Position numbers and translations under genes: made by a program. The notes beneath the pieces were generated by a model, which did no database searches, was not told the origin of the DNA, and saw only the letters and a list, made by a program, of their open reading frames with translations. 64,000 nt of DNA from Dryomyza anilis (Eukaryota; Arthropoda; Insecta; Diptera; Dryomyzidae): positions 115,209,593 through 115,273,592 of the forward strand of contig OX638130.1 of the NCBI GenBank assembly GCA_951804985.1, given 5' to 3'. Position 1 is the first letter of the stretch; each line of letters starts with the position of its first letter. Positions 1 to 12,532 of this stretch are shown in pieces.

Positions 1-1194
1 ATATCTTAAAAACGTTTACGTTCTTTTGTACATATATTAAAATTAGCCTTGACAATTGAAAGAATATTTGCGCTTAACACGTTCTTTTTTAAATCATCAG
101 TAATTTTTAAAATGACATCAAATTTTTATAATATATGATGGAATTATATTTTTCTGAATTTTAAGATGATTTTTTATTTCTGTCGTTAGTCGATTAGTCT
201 GTTGTTAGTCGATTGGTTCGCTGGAATGTAAATCATTAAAAATTTAATATTATTTTGAAAAGTTTGTCAATGAAATGACAATAAAAAAAAAACCAAAAAA
301 ATCGTTTGATTTCTGTACACAAATTTGAAAAATTAGCGGCAGACCCGTAATAATGGAATATTGTCATTTTATTAGTAATTTTCTTGAAAATTTTTAGAAA
401 CCTCTACTATTTTTCAATCGATTTTCTATTTCTTGTATATCGCACGATACACTCTAATAAATATAAAAAATACAATTTCCAGTTATTTACTTCATCAATA
501 AAGTTCTTTGCAAGCAAATACCACTGAAATATTTAATACTCTTTGAGAATATAAAATATTGCTGTGAAATAATGTAATATTTCCGCAAGTAATTAATTGG
601 GCTTGATGAATAACTTAAAATGTAATCAACGGTTTGCATTACGGTACATTTTTTTACATTCTTTTTTTTATATAATTATTTTAATTACAATTTTTTCAAT
701 TTTCGTTTTTTAAATAATTGTTTTACAATACGATTTATTGCAAACGTGCAACATTATTAAAAACTTTCATGAAAAATGCAGAAGACACACAGAACAGGCC
801 CTCATTACACAAATAATCCTTTAATTGTTGCGCGTCGTTTAAATAGCGTAAATGGCTCTCGTAAATTTAACGGCCAACAAAATGTCAACAATTGTTGTTG
901 TCATGTTATGCGGTGGTACGACGGCGGCATCGTGAATTATGTAGTGCGTCTGTTGGCGGTACTGGGCTGAGCTGAGCTGAACTCAACTCAACTGAGGGGC
1001 GTTGGCGGCAAAAGTGATGCTGCCGGAAATGACATAAAATGTTGACCGCAAATATGTTTTTATTTTTGTGGCCTCAAATCATTATTTACACAATAACTCA
1101 AATGTGACCCAGTTCAGTTCATTGATGCACAAATTACAAGGTATTTTTAAATAAAGTTTTGCAGATAACAAAATTAAGGATATTTTTAATAAAT
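1..1194. other. AT-rich non-coding DNA with a GC-richer patch
   Basis: No coding sequence or repeat family is recognisable here. The first 760 bases are very A+T-rich. From about 770 to 1130 the composition is more mixed, and a 64-codon open frame at 776-970 there has no recognisable similarity and is probably chance. At 962-997 a small motif reads as three GCTGA pentamers followed by ACTCA/ACTGA pentamers, giving a short imperfect dyad. Confidence 0.6.
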
Positions 1195-1830
1195 TAAAAA
1201 TTTGTATATGAAAAAAAAAGAATTTGAAATGAAAGAATTAAAAAAAAAATAATTTGAAATGAAAGAATATTAAGAAAAGGATCCTGAAATGAAATATATT
1301 CATAATTAAAGAATTTGAATTGAAAGAATTCGTAATATAACAATTTGAAATCAAAGAATTTAAAAGAACAAAATTTGATATAAAAGAATTTGAGAAGATA
1401 GAATTTGAAATGAAAGAATTTGGAAAACCAGACTTTGAAATGCATGAATTTGAAATGAAGGAATTTGTAATAAAAGAATTTAAAATAAAAGAATCTGAAA
1501 AGAAAGAATTTTCAATGAACGAATTTGAATTAAAAGAATTCGTAATGAAAGAATTTGGAATAAATGAATTTGAATGCAAATAATTGGAAAAAAAAATTTT
1601 TAAATGAAATAATTTGAAATGAAAAGAATTTGAAAAGATCGAATTTGAAAAGATAGAATTTGAAATGAATAAATTTGGAAAACCAGAATTTAAAAATAAA
1701 ATAATTGAAATGAAAGAATTTGAAATGAAAAAATTTGAAAGAAAATAATTTAAAATAAAAATAATTTGAAATGAAAAAAATTAGAAATGGAAAATTTAAA
1801 ATAAAACTGAAAATATAAAAAATAAATTAC
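1195..1830. repeat. Degenerate 15-bp minisatellite (AAAGAATTTGAAATG)n
   Basis: About 40 imperfect copies of a 15-bp unit, consensus AAAGAATTTGAAATG, run through this stretch and decay at the right end. Because 15 is divisible by three, the minus strand gives open frames of 83 and 113 codons (1194-1445 and 1238-1579) made of a five-residue Asn-Ser-Phe-Ile-Xaa repeat. These are by-products of the repeat and not likely genes. The unit differs from the 19-bp minisatellite found elsewhere in the window. Confidence 0.85.
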
Positions 1831-1957
1831 CCAATATGTACTGGAATTATTTGTGCATTTTTCCGGCTGTTTATATTCAATGTGTTTTACTTTTTAAGAA
1901 ATGCTAATGGCACATTTTAAAGACTGGCGAAAAAGAGGCTTCCTTTGATATCTTCAC

Positions 1958-2888
1958 TGTCGTGCCAAAGGGGGCGAATGTTCATTTTTAAAATGTTGGG
2001 AAATCCAATTTTAAAGTTTGAAGTGCTTTAAAAATTAGCAATATGTATTTTTTTCCCATTTTTTCTGTTATTTTGGTTTACTCGTAAATTATTATAAAGT
2101 AGATAAAATATCTTTCGATTTGGAGAACCTACTGAATTATAAATACGGATTTTGTGAGGCTATTTCCTGATCAAAACGCAAATATTTTTGTTCTTTAAGC
2201 TTAACTTTTTATTAGCGCAAGATTAAATAGTAATGTAAAGGCATTAATTATTTGCTTTTTAAGCACCTATCTATTGGCATCATGAATTGAAAATATTTTG
2301 TCAAACATTAATTTGCCATTTGTTATTTGCAGAAAAAATGTTTGGAAAAATATTTTTAAATAATGATGCCAATCGATAGGTGCTTTAAAAACAAACAATT
2401 AAAACCTTTACACCTCTATTTTATCTTGCACCAATAATTTATTATAGAAAAAAAAATCAAGAAATTGGAAAAATTGAAAATCTTGTCATGCCAAAAGGGC
2501 GAATCTTTTCGTTTTTTTGCTATAACTCTTTAATAGTACAAGATAAAATAGTAATGTGAAGCCAATTATTGTTTGTTTTCAAAGCACCTATCGATCTGCA
2601 TCATTATTTAAAAAAAAATTATTTGAAAACAAACAATAAATGCCTTTACACTACTATTTTATCTTATACCAATAAACAGTTATGGCGAAATAATGAAGAG
2701 ATTTGCCCTTTTGGCTTGACAACATTTTCAATTTTTAAAATTCGCGCTTTTGGTTTTGTCTTTTGTGGCTAAAAATATCCAACAAAATGACACGCTATTA
2801 TGGCACAGCATACTTGAGGATAAACTACATTCAAAAATGTAAAAAACGCATATGTCAAAAATTACACATTCACCCCTTTGGCATGACA
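1958..2888. mobile_element. Foldback-type MITE, outer copy
   Basis: The left end reads TGTCGTGCCAAAGGGGGCGA and the right end is its near reverse complement (ending TTTGGCATGACA), giving terminal inverted repeats of about 22 bp. Inside, about 95 bp at 2205-2295 are the inverted counterpart of 2345-2440, sharing GCACCTATC and TTGGCATCAT. This makes a long hairpin. No transposase frame is present, so it is non-autonomous. A second, smaller member of the same family sits in its right half. The superfamily is not assigned and no clear target duplication was found. Confidence 0.65.
2483..2722. mobile_element. Foldback-type MITE, inner copy nested in its own family
   Basis: A 240-bp element bounded by TTGTCATGCCAAAAGGGCGA on the left and its near reverse complement on the right (TGCCCTTTTGGCTTGACAA), a TIR of about 28 bp with only a few mismatches. 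The interior is an inverted repeat around TTGTTTGTTTTCAAA and GATAAAATAGT. It shares the GCACCTATCGAT core with the surrounding element, so the two belong to one family. Open frames at 2569-2772 and 2763-2981 run across element ends and are not genes. Confidence 0.65.
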
Positions 2889-4180
2889 CTTAGTGATGAT
2901 ATATACTCTTACTTTGTCTGCTTAAAATCATTTAAAAAAAATGTCTATAATCTGCTTGAGTCTGCCGAAAATGTTGTCTAAACTGTTAACTGTTAAACTG
3001 TGTAAGTATTTTTTTTAATAATTTAAAAAAAACATTTCGAAATATGAATAAGAAACATTAGCAAATATGATAATCAAAATTTTAAAGTAATAATAAAGTA
3101 AAATAATGCAAATAATTCAAAGTTTATAATATAAAATTTTCAAATTTAAATTAAAAAAAACATTCAAAATACTATATTATAAATTTAAATTATATATAAG
3201 ATAAAAAAAAATCAAAAGATCAAAGTGTTTCAACAACACAAAATTATTAATCAATATGCTAATATTTAAAAGTATAAAATCAAATTTCAAATTTAATTTA
3301 AAATCTTTGCATCTTTGGCACATCATAAAGTTCATATTATTCAACGCATTTAAAATTTAAAGCACTCAAATTACAAAAATAAAAAACAAAATATCCGAAA
3401 AATACAAAAAGAAAATTCAACCCTTTGCTTGCGACTTCTGCGAAAAACAGCCTTTTAGGCATCAACACAAGAAGCACCAGCAGTCGCCCGATGACTGGCA
3501 ATTGATAAGCAGCACCTCCTGTTTTATTGTTCACATTCTCCTGTTTTTTTTTATTTCTCTTTCAATTTTTTTTTTTTTTATTTGTTTACGCCGTTGTCTT
3601 TGCAAGCGGTAGGGCTTTAAATAAATAAAAGGATTTTCTTTTTGTTGCTGCCATTTTCAAGGAGCCACTTGAGCATGTTGCCCCTTTTTTTGTTTCCTTT
3701 TAACCCGTTTTACACAGTTTTTGTGCAAGCCCCTTTTTGTGATGTTTGTTAAAAGGCATCAAACAAAAAATATCACAAATGTAACAAAAAATATTAAACG
3801 AAAAAAAAATATGCATAAAATAAAAACAACAACAACAACAACAGCACTAGAAACGGTAGCAAAAACACTTACTACATTTAATCTGTGTTGCTTTTTGTTG
3901 CACGGAAATTAATTTCACAATTAATTTCGAAAGGCACTCAAGTGTAATTAATAAATGTTGTTGCTGGTTAATAGTATTGTTGTTTCTGTTGTTGTTGCAA
4001 TTGTTTTTGTATTTGGTGCGCATTTATCGCCTGTCTGCGTTATTCGTATCAGCAGAAAAAGTATCATCATTATTGTCGTCATCAACAAAAATGATGAATT
4101 GTTTAAAATTTTTAGTTTTTAATTTTTGCTCAATATTTAAAGTTTCAGTAGAAATTTAAAAAAAATATATATTTTAAAGT
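2889..4180. other. AT-rich DNA, no gene seen
   Basis: Mostly A- and T-rich single-copy-looking sequence. A slightly GC-richer patch lies at about 3420-3540, and short CAA/TTG runs lie at 3826-3845 and 3955-4010. Short open frames at 3337-3534, 3721-3912 and 3977-4159 look like chance frames: low-complexity composition and no recognisable motif. Confidence 0.55.
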
Positions 4181-6530
4181 AATTTTTTCACTCGAAATTC
4201 GATTTTTCACTCAAAATTAAATATTTTTACTCAAAATTATCTTTTCTTACTCAAAATTTAATTTTTCACTCAAAATTGACTTTTTCACTCAAAATGCAAT
4301 TTTTCATTTTAAATAAAATTTTTCACTCAAAATTCAATTTTTCATTTAAAATTAAATTTTTCACTCAAAATTTAATATTTCACTTAACATTTAATATTTC
4401 ACTCAAAATTTAAGTTTTCACTCAAAATTCAAATTTTCACTCAAAATTCAATTTTTCACTCTAAATTAAATTGTTCACTCAAAATTAAATTTTTTACTCA
4501 AAATTAAAATTTTCACTCAAAATTTCATTTTTCACTCAAAATTCAATTTTTCATTTAAAATTAAATTTTTCAATCAAAATTCAATTTTTCACTCAAAATT
4601 AGATTATTCACTCAAAATTAAATTTGTTACTCAAAATTAAATTTTTAACTCAAAATTCAATTTTTAACTCAAAATTAAATTATTCACTCAAAATTAAATT
4701 TTTTACTCAAAATTAATTTTTCACTCAAAATTTAATTTTTCACTCAAAATTCAATTTTTCATTTCAAATTAAATTTTTCACTCAAAATTCAATTTTTCAC
4801 TCAAAATTAAATTTTTCACTCAAAATTAAATTTTTCACTCAAAATTAAATTTTTCACTCAAAATTCAATTTTACCCTCGAAATTCAATTTTTCAATCATA
4901 ATTAAATTTTTCAATCATAATTAAATTTTTCACTCAAAATTCAATTTTACCCTCGAAATTCAATTTTTCAATCATAATTAAATTTTTCAATCATAATTAA
5001 ATTTTTCACTCAAAATTAAAATTTTAACTCAAAATTAAATATTTCACTCAAATTTATATTTTTCACTCAAAATTCAATTTTTCACTCAAAATTAAATTTT
5101 TTACTCTAAATTAAATTTTTCACTCAAAATTTCATTTTTCACTCAAAATTCAATTTTTCATTTAAAATTAAATTTTTCACTTAAAATTCAATTTTTCACT
5201 CAAAATAAAATTTGTTAATCAAAATTAAATTTTTCACTCAAAATTCAATTTTTCACTCAATATTCAATTTTTCACTCAAAATTAAATTATTCACTCAAAA
5301 TTAAATTTTTTACTCAAAATTAAATTTTTCACTCAAAATTTCATTTTTCACTCAAAATTCAATTTTGTTTAAAATTAAATTTTTCACTCAAAATTCAATT
5401 TTACCTCAATATTAAATTTTCACAAAAAAAAAAAAATTTTTCCAATATTAAATTTTACACTCAAAAAAAATTTTTTTTTTCCAATATTAAATTAAACACT
5501 CAAATTCACTCAAAATTAAATTGTTCACTCAAAATTAAATTTTTCACTCAAAATTAAATTTTTCACTCAAAATTCAATTTTTCCCTCGAAATTCAATTTT
5601 TCAATCAAAATTAAATTTTTCACTCAAAATTAAAATTTTAACTCAAAACTAAATATTTTACTCAAATTTATATTCTTCACTCAAAATTCAATTTTTCACT
5701 CAAAATTCAAATATTTTACTCAAATTTATATTTTTCACTCAAAATTCAATTTTTCACTCAAAATTCAATTTTTCACTCAAAATTTCATTTTTCACTCAAA
5801 ATTCAATTTTGTTTAAAATTAAATTTTTCACTCAAAATTCAATTTTTACTCAATATTAAATTTTCACAAAAAAAAAAAATTTTTCCAATATTAAATTTTA
5901 CACTCAAAAAAAATTTTTTTTTTCCAATATTAAATTAAACACTCAAATTCACTCAAAATTGTTCACTCAATTGTTCACTCAAAATTAAATTTTTCACTCA
6001 AAATTAAATTTTTCACTCAAAATTTCATTTTTCACTCAAAATTCAATTTTTCATTTAAAATTAAATTTTTCACTCAAAATTCAAAGTTTCACTCAAAATT
6101 CAATTTTTAATCAAAATTCAATTTTTCCCCCAAAATTCAATTTTTCCCTCAAAATTAAAATTTTCAATCAAAATTAAAATTTTCACTCAAAATTAAATTT
6201 TTCACTCAAAATTAAATTTTTCACTCAAAATTCAATTTTTCACTCAAAATTAAAATTTTAACTCAAAATTAAATTTTTCACTCAAAATTAAATTTTTCAC
6301 TCTAAATTAAATTTTTCACTCAAAATTCAAATTTTCACTCAAAATTCAAATTTTCACTCAAAATTCAATTTTTTACTCAAAATTCAATTTTTCACTCAAA
6401 ATTTAATTTTTCTCTCTACATTCAATTTTTTACACAAAATCTAATTTTTCACTCAAAAAAAAATTGGATTTCCCCCTAAAAAAATTATAATGTTCACCAA
6501 AAATTAAAATTTTCAATATAAATTCAATCA
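4181..6530 (+). repeat. 19-bp minisatellite array, block 1 (CTC subtype)
   Basis: About 120 copies of a 19-bp unit, consensus TTTTTCACTCAAAATTCAA with frequent C/A variation before the last AA. Each unit contains AAAATT-C-AATTTT, a perfect 13-base palindrome with one central base. Higher-order duplication is visible: about 70-76 bp around 4861-5000, and a 444-bp copy pair with a distinctive GTTTAAAATT variant at 5367 and 5811, both followed by the same run of A-rich and CCAATATTAAATT variants. The array degenerates at both edges. Confidence 0.9.
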
Positions 6531-7483
6531 TTCTCAAAAAAAAATCAATTTCAATCACTAAAATTGATATTGTTTCCATAAACATTTTTAATTTCCACCA
6601 TGTCTAAAAGGTCTATATATATTTTCAACAGAATCTATGCTGTGCATAATCCGTAGTGTAGAGTCTGCTAAATTATTTCATTTCAACAGTGCAACAAAAT
6701 CAACAAAAATATTAATAAAAACATTGTTTTAAGCCATATTAAACCCTGCGACTAACTAGGCTACCACGTAGACTCTCCAAAATGACAAAATAAAAAACAG
6801 CAAAATGTGTTTCAAATAAATGTTGTTGTTAATTTGCCAGCACATATTTTAATCATGGCAGCACTGGTAGAGTTGCCAGACTGTTTGTAAACGTGGTCAA
6901 CATTAGAGACAACGAGGCGGAAACTAACAAAAAAAAAAAACGCTACAGAAGCAACAAGCAAAGTTTGTGTGGCGTTGAAATGGCAAAAACAAAAAGAGTT
7001 ATTGCACCCGAGTGGATTCAGTTTCAACTTCATCTTCATAAAATTATGCAACACATACACGGCAACACTGGCTGAGATTTATACTTATACTAAATACACA
7101 TGTTATGCATTTGTGGTGGTGGTTGTGCCTTTCAACGGTGCTAACAGCCATTTATGCTCGTTTTTCATATGCATCCTGCATCCTGTGAATGAGTGGATGA
7201 TACCAATCCTGGAAACCCACACACATTCGCACTTATAAAGCGTCGCATTTGCATGTTACATTTATGCAAATTATGCGCCTTTTTATGCACTTTCGTTTTT
7301 AATTTTATTTCTGTAATTTGTGCAGTCTGTTGGTTGCATTGCGTCAGGGTTGCATTTCAGCGAACGGGTTAAAGTTAACGGGGATAAGAAAAACTATTTG
7401 GCTAAAATTTAAATTCACATCAAAAATTTCACAAAACACAGCATTTAGTGGTAAAAAGAAAAAAAAATAGTTTTTGGGGTAAA
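6531..7483. other. Single-copy spacer between inverted minisatellite blocks
   Basis: This is the least repetitive stretch between blocks 1 and 2 of the 19-bp minisatellite. It is GC-richer than its flanks at 6840-7380 and holds fly-intergenic-like words such as GGCAACACT (6850-6890 on one strand, about 7061 on the other). Three overlapping short open frames on both strands (6812-7060, 6893-7075, 6969-7238) show no recognisable protein. It may be the internal segment of a foldback-type structure or simply trapped host DNA. Confidence 0.5.
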
Positions 7484-8985
7484 AATTAATTTAAGTGAGA
7501 ATCGAAATTTTTAAATAGTTTTTCGATTTTTAGTGAACATTTTAAATATAAAAAAGAAATTTTAATTTTTGTGATAAATTTTGAGTGATAATTGATTGAG
7601 CGTAAAATTGAATTTTCGGTAAAAAAAAATGAATGATGAAAAATTGAATTTATTTATTTGAAAAATTTTGAGTGAAAAATTGGATTTTGAGTGAACATTT
7701 TATTATTGAGTGAAAAATATAATTTTGAGTGAACATTTTATTTTTAAGTGAAAAATTTAATTTTGAGTGAAAAATTTGATTTTGAGTAAAAAATTTAAAT
7801 TTGAGTGGAAAATTGAATTTTTAGGGAAAATTGCATTTTGAGTGAAAAATTTAATTATAAGTGAGAAATTGAATTTTTAGGGAAAAAATTAATTTTGAAT
7901 GAAAATATAGTGGACATTTTTTTTTTGTGAAAAATCGAATTTTGAGTGAAAATTTTAATTTTGAGTAAAACATTTTATTTTGAGTAAAAAATTTTATTTT
8001 TAGTGGTAAATTGAATAAATTGAACATTGAGTGAAAATTTGAATTTTGAGTGAAAATTTTATTTTTGAGTGAAAATTTTATTTTTGAGTGAAAAATTTTA
8101 TTTTGAGTAAAAATTGACTTTTCGGTGAAAATTTATATTTTAAGTGAAAAACAGAATTTTGAATAAATTTTTAGTGAAAATTTATATTTTAAGTTAAAAA
8201 TAAAAATAAATTTAAGTTATATTTTAAGTCAGAAATTGAATTTTAATGTATAAATAATTTTGAATAAAATTTTAAGTGAAAATTTTAATTTTGAGTGAAA
8301 AATCGAATTTTGAGTGATAAATTGAATTTTGAGTGAACATTGAATTGTGAGTGATACTTTGAATTTTCAGTGAAAAATTTGATTTTGAGTAAAAAAAAAA
8401 ATATTTTTGCTTAAAATTTGGATTTTTGATTAACATTTTTAATAAAAACTGAATTTTGAGTGAAAATGATTATAGTGAAAAAATTTATTTTTTAGTAAAA
8501 AATTGAATTTGAAATAAAAAAAAAAAGTTGAGTGAAAAATCGAATTTTGAGTGAAAAAATTAATTTTGAGTAAAAAATTTAATTTTGAGTGAAAAATTTA
8601 ATTTTGAGTGAAAAATTTATTTTTGATTAAAATTTGGAATTTTGATTCAAATTTTTAATAAAAACTCAATTTTGAGTGAAAATGGTTATAGTGACAAAAA
8701 TTTATTTTTGAGTGAAAAAATGAATTTGAAAAGAAAATTTTAATTTTGAGTAAAAAAATGGATTATTGTGTGGAATTCAACTTTCTAGAATGCAAAATTG
8801 AATTTTGAGTCAAAATTTTATTTTTGAGTAAAGTTTGGAATTTTGATTAAAATTTTGAGTAAAAACTGAATTTTGAGTGAAAATTAAGGTATAGTGACCA
8901 ATTAAATTTTTAGTGAAAAATTGAATTTTGAGCAAAAAATTATTTTGAGTGAAAATTTAATTTTTGGCGATGAGTTGAATTGGGA
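7484..8985 (-). repeat. 19-bp minisatellite array, block 2 (reverse orientation)
   Basis: The same family as block 1 read on the other strand: units of the form GAGTGAAAAATTGAATTTT. It is more degenerate than block 1, with AGTAAAA, AGTGAACA and T-for-G variants and several units of altered length. Its opposite orientation to block 1, across a spacer of about 950 bp, gives a foldback-like architecture. Confidence 0.85.
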
Positions 8986-9395
8986 GTCAGAATATTACTA
9001 TGTTATAAAAAATGATTTAAACTCCAAATTTCAATATTCGGTGAAATATAGTTTTTAAAACAATAAAACATAACGCATTTAAAAGCCATTATTTTTTATT
9101 GATTTATAGTGTACAAAAGTTGCAGACATTTTCCAAGAAACTCTTGCGGTTCAAATGTTACAAAAATGCAGAAAAAGAGAGAAAAATAAAAATATATAAA
9201 ATAAAAATAGCACAACTTAAGTGTGTAGATTGATTTTGCGTCCAAAAGGAAAAAAGTGCTACGCAGCTGGCAGCCAATTTATTGCAAAGTGCGCTCAGCT
9301 CAATTGTCGATATTTTATTTATATTTCCCGCTATTAGGTTTTCATTGTTTCACCACCCACCGCACAATGTCTTGCAGTAACGAAGTACTTTCTGC
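8986..9395. other. AT-rich spacer, no gene seen
   Basis: Non-repetitive sequence between block 2 and the pyrimidine-rich repeat. It contains a somewhat more GC-balanced patch at 9230-9390. The 69-codon frame beginning at 9256 runs into T-rich repeat and is not convincing. Confidence 0.5.
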
Positions 9396-10745
9396 TTGTG
9401 GTTTTATGTTTCAGTGTACTTTTTTTCTACTTTTTCTGCAACTTTTCTATTACATTTTCTATTAATCTTTATGATATGATTTTTATGAAAAAGTTGTTTG
9501 GTACTATCACTTTTTACTACTTTTTCTACTCACTTTTTTACAATTTTGTCTACAATTTTTTTTTTGCCAATTTCTTTATTTTTTTGCTTCATTTTTTGGT
9601 CCTATCATGTTACTATTTTATCTACTCCACTTTTTTTACTACCTTTTCTACTACTCATTTGGTAACTATTTACTTTCTTATTTACTACCTTTTCATCTCT
9701 TTTTAGTATTTTTCAAGTACTTTTACATTATAACATGTTTCGCATTTTTAAACACTTTTTCAGCTCCCTTATTTTACCACTTTTTATTTTAATATTTATT
9801 TGGTACTTTTATTCATATTATCTTCATTTTGCCTTTTTTACTCTATTTTTTTATTTATTTGCTATTTCTTTTTACTACTCTTTTTTGTTACTATTTTAAT
9901 ACCTTTTACTAACTTTTATACTTTTATCTACTATTTTTTCTACAACTTTTTCATTATTACATATTTTGGTAGTATATTTTTATACTTTTTCTACCCAACA
10001 TTCTTCCACATTTTTTAGTTATTGTTCTAGTATTTTTGTGATATATTTTGGTACATATTTGGTACTATCTTCTTTTTACATTTTATACTCTACTTTTTAT
10101 TTCTTTCGCTACTCCTTTTAACTAAACTTTTTTGTTACTATTTTAATACTTTTTTCTACTTTTTATCTACTTTTTTTCCACTACTTTTTCATTATTACAT
10201 GTTTTGGCACTATTTTTTAATACTTTTTCTACTCCTCATTTTTTTGTAATTGTTCTAGTACTTTCTGTGAAAATTTTTGTTACATTTTCTTTGTTATTCC
10301 TTTTTGCTACTATTTTACAATTTTTTTTACTAATTTACCAATTCTCTTCTGCTACATTTTTTTCTACTCCCTTTTTAGACTACTTTTTTCTACTCCCTTT
10401 TCTATTTATTTTTTAAACATTCCTATTAATTTAATACTTTTGTTCTTTTCGCTCACTCTAGCGGAATTTCATTTGTTGCAACGCATTACATTCTTCTTTT
10501 TTCTACCCCAATTTTAGTACTTTTTTACTACTCTTTTTTTGCTATTCTTTTATTTTCTCATCACTACTTTTCGAACGCTCTTTTGCTAGTACTTTTTCTA
10601 CTACCTTTTCTGACTACTCTTTCTACTCCTTTTTCTAATCCCTTCCCTACTTATTTTTACATTTTTATAAATTTAATATTTTTGTTCTTGTCGCTCACTC
10701 TACCGGAATTGCACTTTGTTGCAACATTTTTTTTTGCTGCACTCT
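9396..10745 (+). repeat. Pyrimidine-strand CTACTTTTT-type degenerate repeat
   Basis: The + strand is a long T/C-rich tract of loosely repeated CTACTTTTT and TTTTCTACT words of irregular length, with TATTACATGTTTTGG recurring. The right part carries a clearer duplication: a segment with TCGCTCACTCTA followed by a GGAATT...TTGCAAC block occurs at about 10449 and again at about 10690, 241 bp apart, with similar T-rich flanks. Phe/Tyr/Leu-rich open frames (9398-9706, 9607-9792, 9800-10018, 10204-10416) come from base composition. Confidence 0.75.
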
Positions 10746-10985
10746 TTTTTAGCATTTTGCACATTGCCGTTCAATCAATGATTTTGCTGCCTGACGACCA
10801 AGAAGTCAGTCGTCCGTCAGTCAGTGCCATTATTCATTTTGTGCGCGCCTCAAAGCTGCTGAATGCTTCCGTTTCCGTTGCCACCGCCGGCCGCGTCTTT
10901 TCCAAAGCATTTCCCGAAGTAGCGGCGGCGGCGGCAACAATGTCATTGATTGATGCACTTGAGCGGTAAATTTCTATAAATCAGC
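10746..10985. other. GC-richer island, possible conserved non-coding element
   Basis: An abrupt change to mixed, GC-rich sequence with a GGCGGCGGCGG run near 10923-10933, GTCAGTCGTCCGTCAGTCAG near 10805 and GCCGCGTC near 10893. An open frame entering from the T-rich repeat at 10583 runs to 10969; its last 60 or so codons are more protein-like in composition but match no family I know. No convincing splice sites were identified. A regulatory element or a small exon are both possible. Confidence 0.3.
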
Positions 10986-11815
10986 TGTCAAATGCGCTGC
11001 ATAAATTTATTGTTGAAATGAAATTAGTTGAAAAAAGTGACCAGCTTTAAAACAAAAAAAATTCACAACTCCATTTAATTTTAATTTTTGCAGCATTTAT
11101 GTGAATTATTACTAAGTACTGCTGTGAAAACAATACTTAATTTTACCGCTGTCACATTTAATAAATAACAAAAATAAATTGCGCATCATTTGCGCAAAAT
11201 CTTTCAAGCCACCTAGGCAAATTTAAATTAACTATAAAATATACTTATTATTTTTGGCTCCCACATTTATTTCAATTAATTAAAATCTTATTTTGTGTGG
11301 TTGCATTTAAAAGCAGCCACACAATAGTTGATAGCAAACATCATCTTCATATAATTTAAATTTATGTTACAAAGATATTCAACTGTTTACCACAAAATTG
11401 AATAAAATGTCTTTGTAAATGTGTTAGTACTAATTTTATTAGTGAATTGTATAATTTTCAATTTTGACTAAGTCATTCTTTAACCTGCTACGTGTATTTT
11501 GAACAAAATAGTTTGTCAAATTGAAAAAGGAATCAAAAGATTTGCTCATTTTCAAAGGTTTCTAGGCAATGCGTTTGGCAATTATTCAGAATATTCATTG
11601 CATATTCAGTTGTTTAACCCATAGAACATAAATGTGGTTTATATTTGAAATTTTATATGGTTTCCGTCTCATAACATATCAAAGTAGTCCTCTTCCGATT
11701 TGTATAACATACTTTTCTATGCAATGAATTTCTGAAATATTAAAAATATATTCGAAAATGTATTGGTTTTTTCATTGCAATAGTTAAATTCGTTGTTCGG
11801 ATAAAAGTAATCGCG
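10986..11815. other. AT-rich single-copy DNA, no gene seen
   Basis: No long frame, tandem repeat or terminal inverted repeat is apparent. Short TTGCGC words occur near 11180-11200. Nothing further can be supported. Confidence 0.5.
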
Positions 11816-12520
11816 AGTCAAAGAATCCTGAGTCAAAGAATTTAAATTCATGAACATATTTGCAGAATATGATTGAAGACATTCTTCTTAATTCTAAGAA
11901 GCTATATTCGTGACAAATATATGCAACTCAAAATAATGTTTATACTAATTACCTTTTAATATCCACGCGTATATTCTGCTTGATTCAAAGAAATTAAATG
12001 TTATGGCAAACATCTGTAAATAAAGAAGAAAGTTCTTGATTACTTGATTAAATTATAATTGATTCATAAATTGTTATTAATTCTTTGAATAAAATTTTGA
12101 TAACAAAGTAGCTGTAATAGCAAATATTCTACTTGATTCAAAGAAGTTAAACTTGTAACTAACTTCTGCAACTCAAGCAGAATACTCTTGATTCTATTTG
12201 TGATTACATAATTGTTGTAATCGTGAAAATGCTACAAGATTTAGAAAAGAAGAATATAATTGATTACTTTTATGATAGTCGCAAACATTCAGCTTGATTC
12301 AAAGAACTTTAACACGTGACAAACAACTGCAAATCAAGAATAATATTGTAGATTACTTTTTTGTTAGCCAAAATGTTGTAATCGTAGATATTCTTCTTGG
12401 TTCAAAGCAGATTAACGTTTCAAAAACAAAGTATAATTTAAAGTAGTATTCTTAAGTCAAATCAGATAAATTTGTGGTAAACATTTGCAACTCAAGAAGT
12501 ATATTCTTGATTATGATTTT
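11815..12520. repeat. Degenerate tandem repeat, unit roughly 100-160 bp
   Basis: The phrase TTGATTCAAAGAA followed by a TTAA-containing segment recurs at about 11980, 12132 and 12293, with diverged versions at 11826 and 12396. Between them come CAACTCAAG and CTTGATTAC-like words. Spacing varies from about 100 to 160 bp, so this is an old, decayed tandem array. It ends in a T-run at 12519-12532. Confidence 0.6.
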
Positions 12521-12532
12521 TTTTTTTTTTTT

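Noticed and set aside
1238..1579. 113-codon minus-strand frame rich in Asn-Ser-Phe
   Set aside because: Produced by a 15-bp minisatellite, whose unit length preserves the frame.
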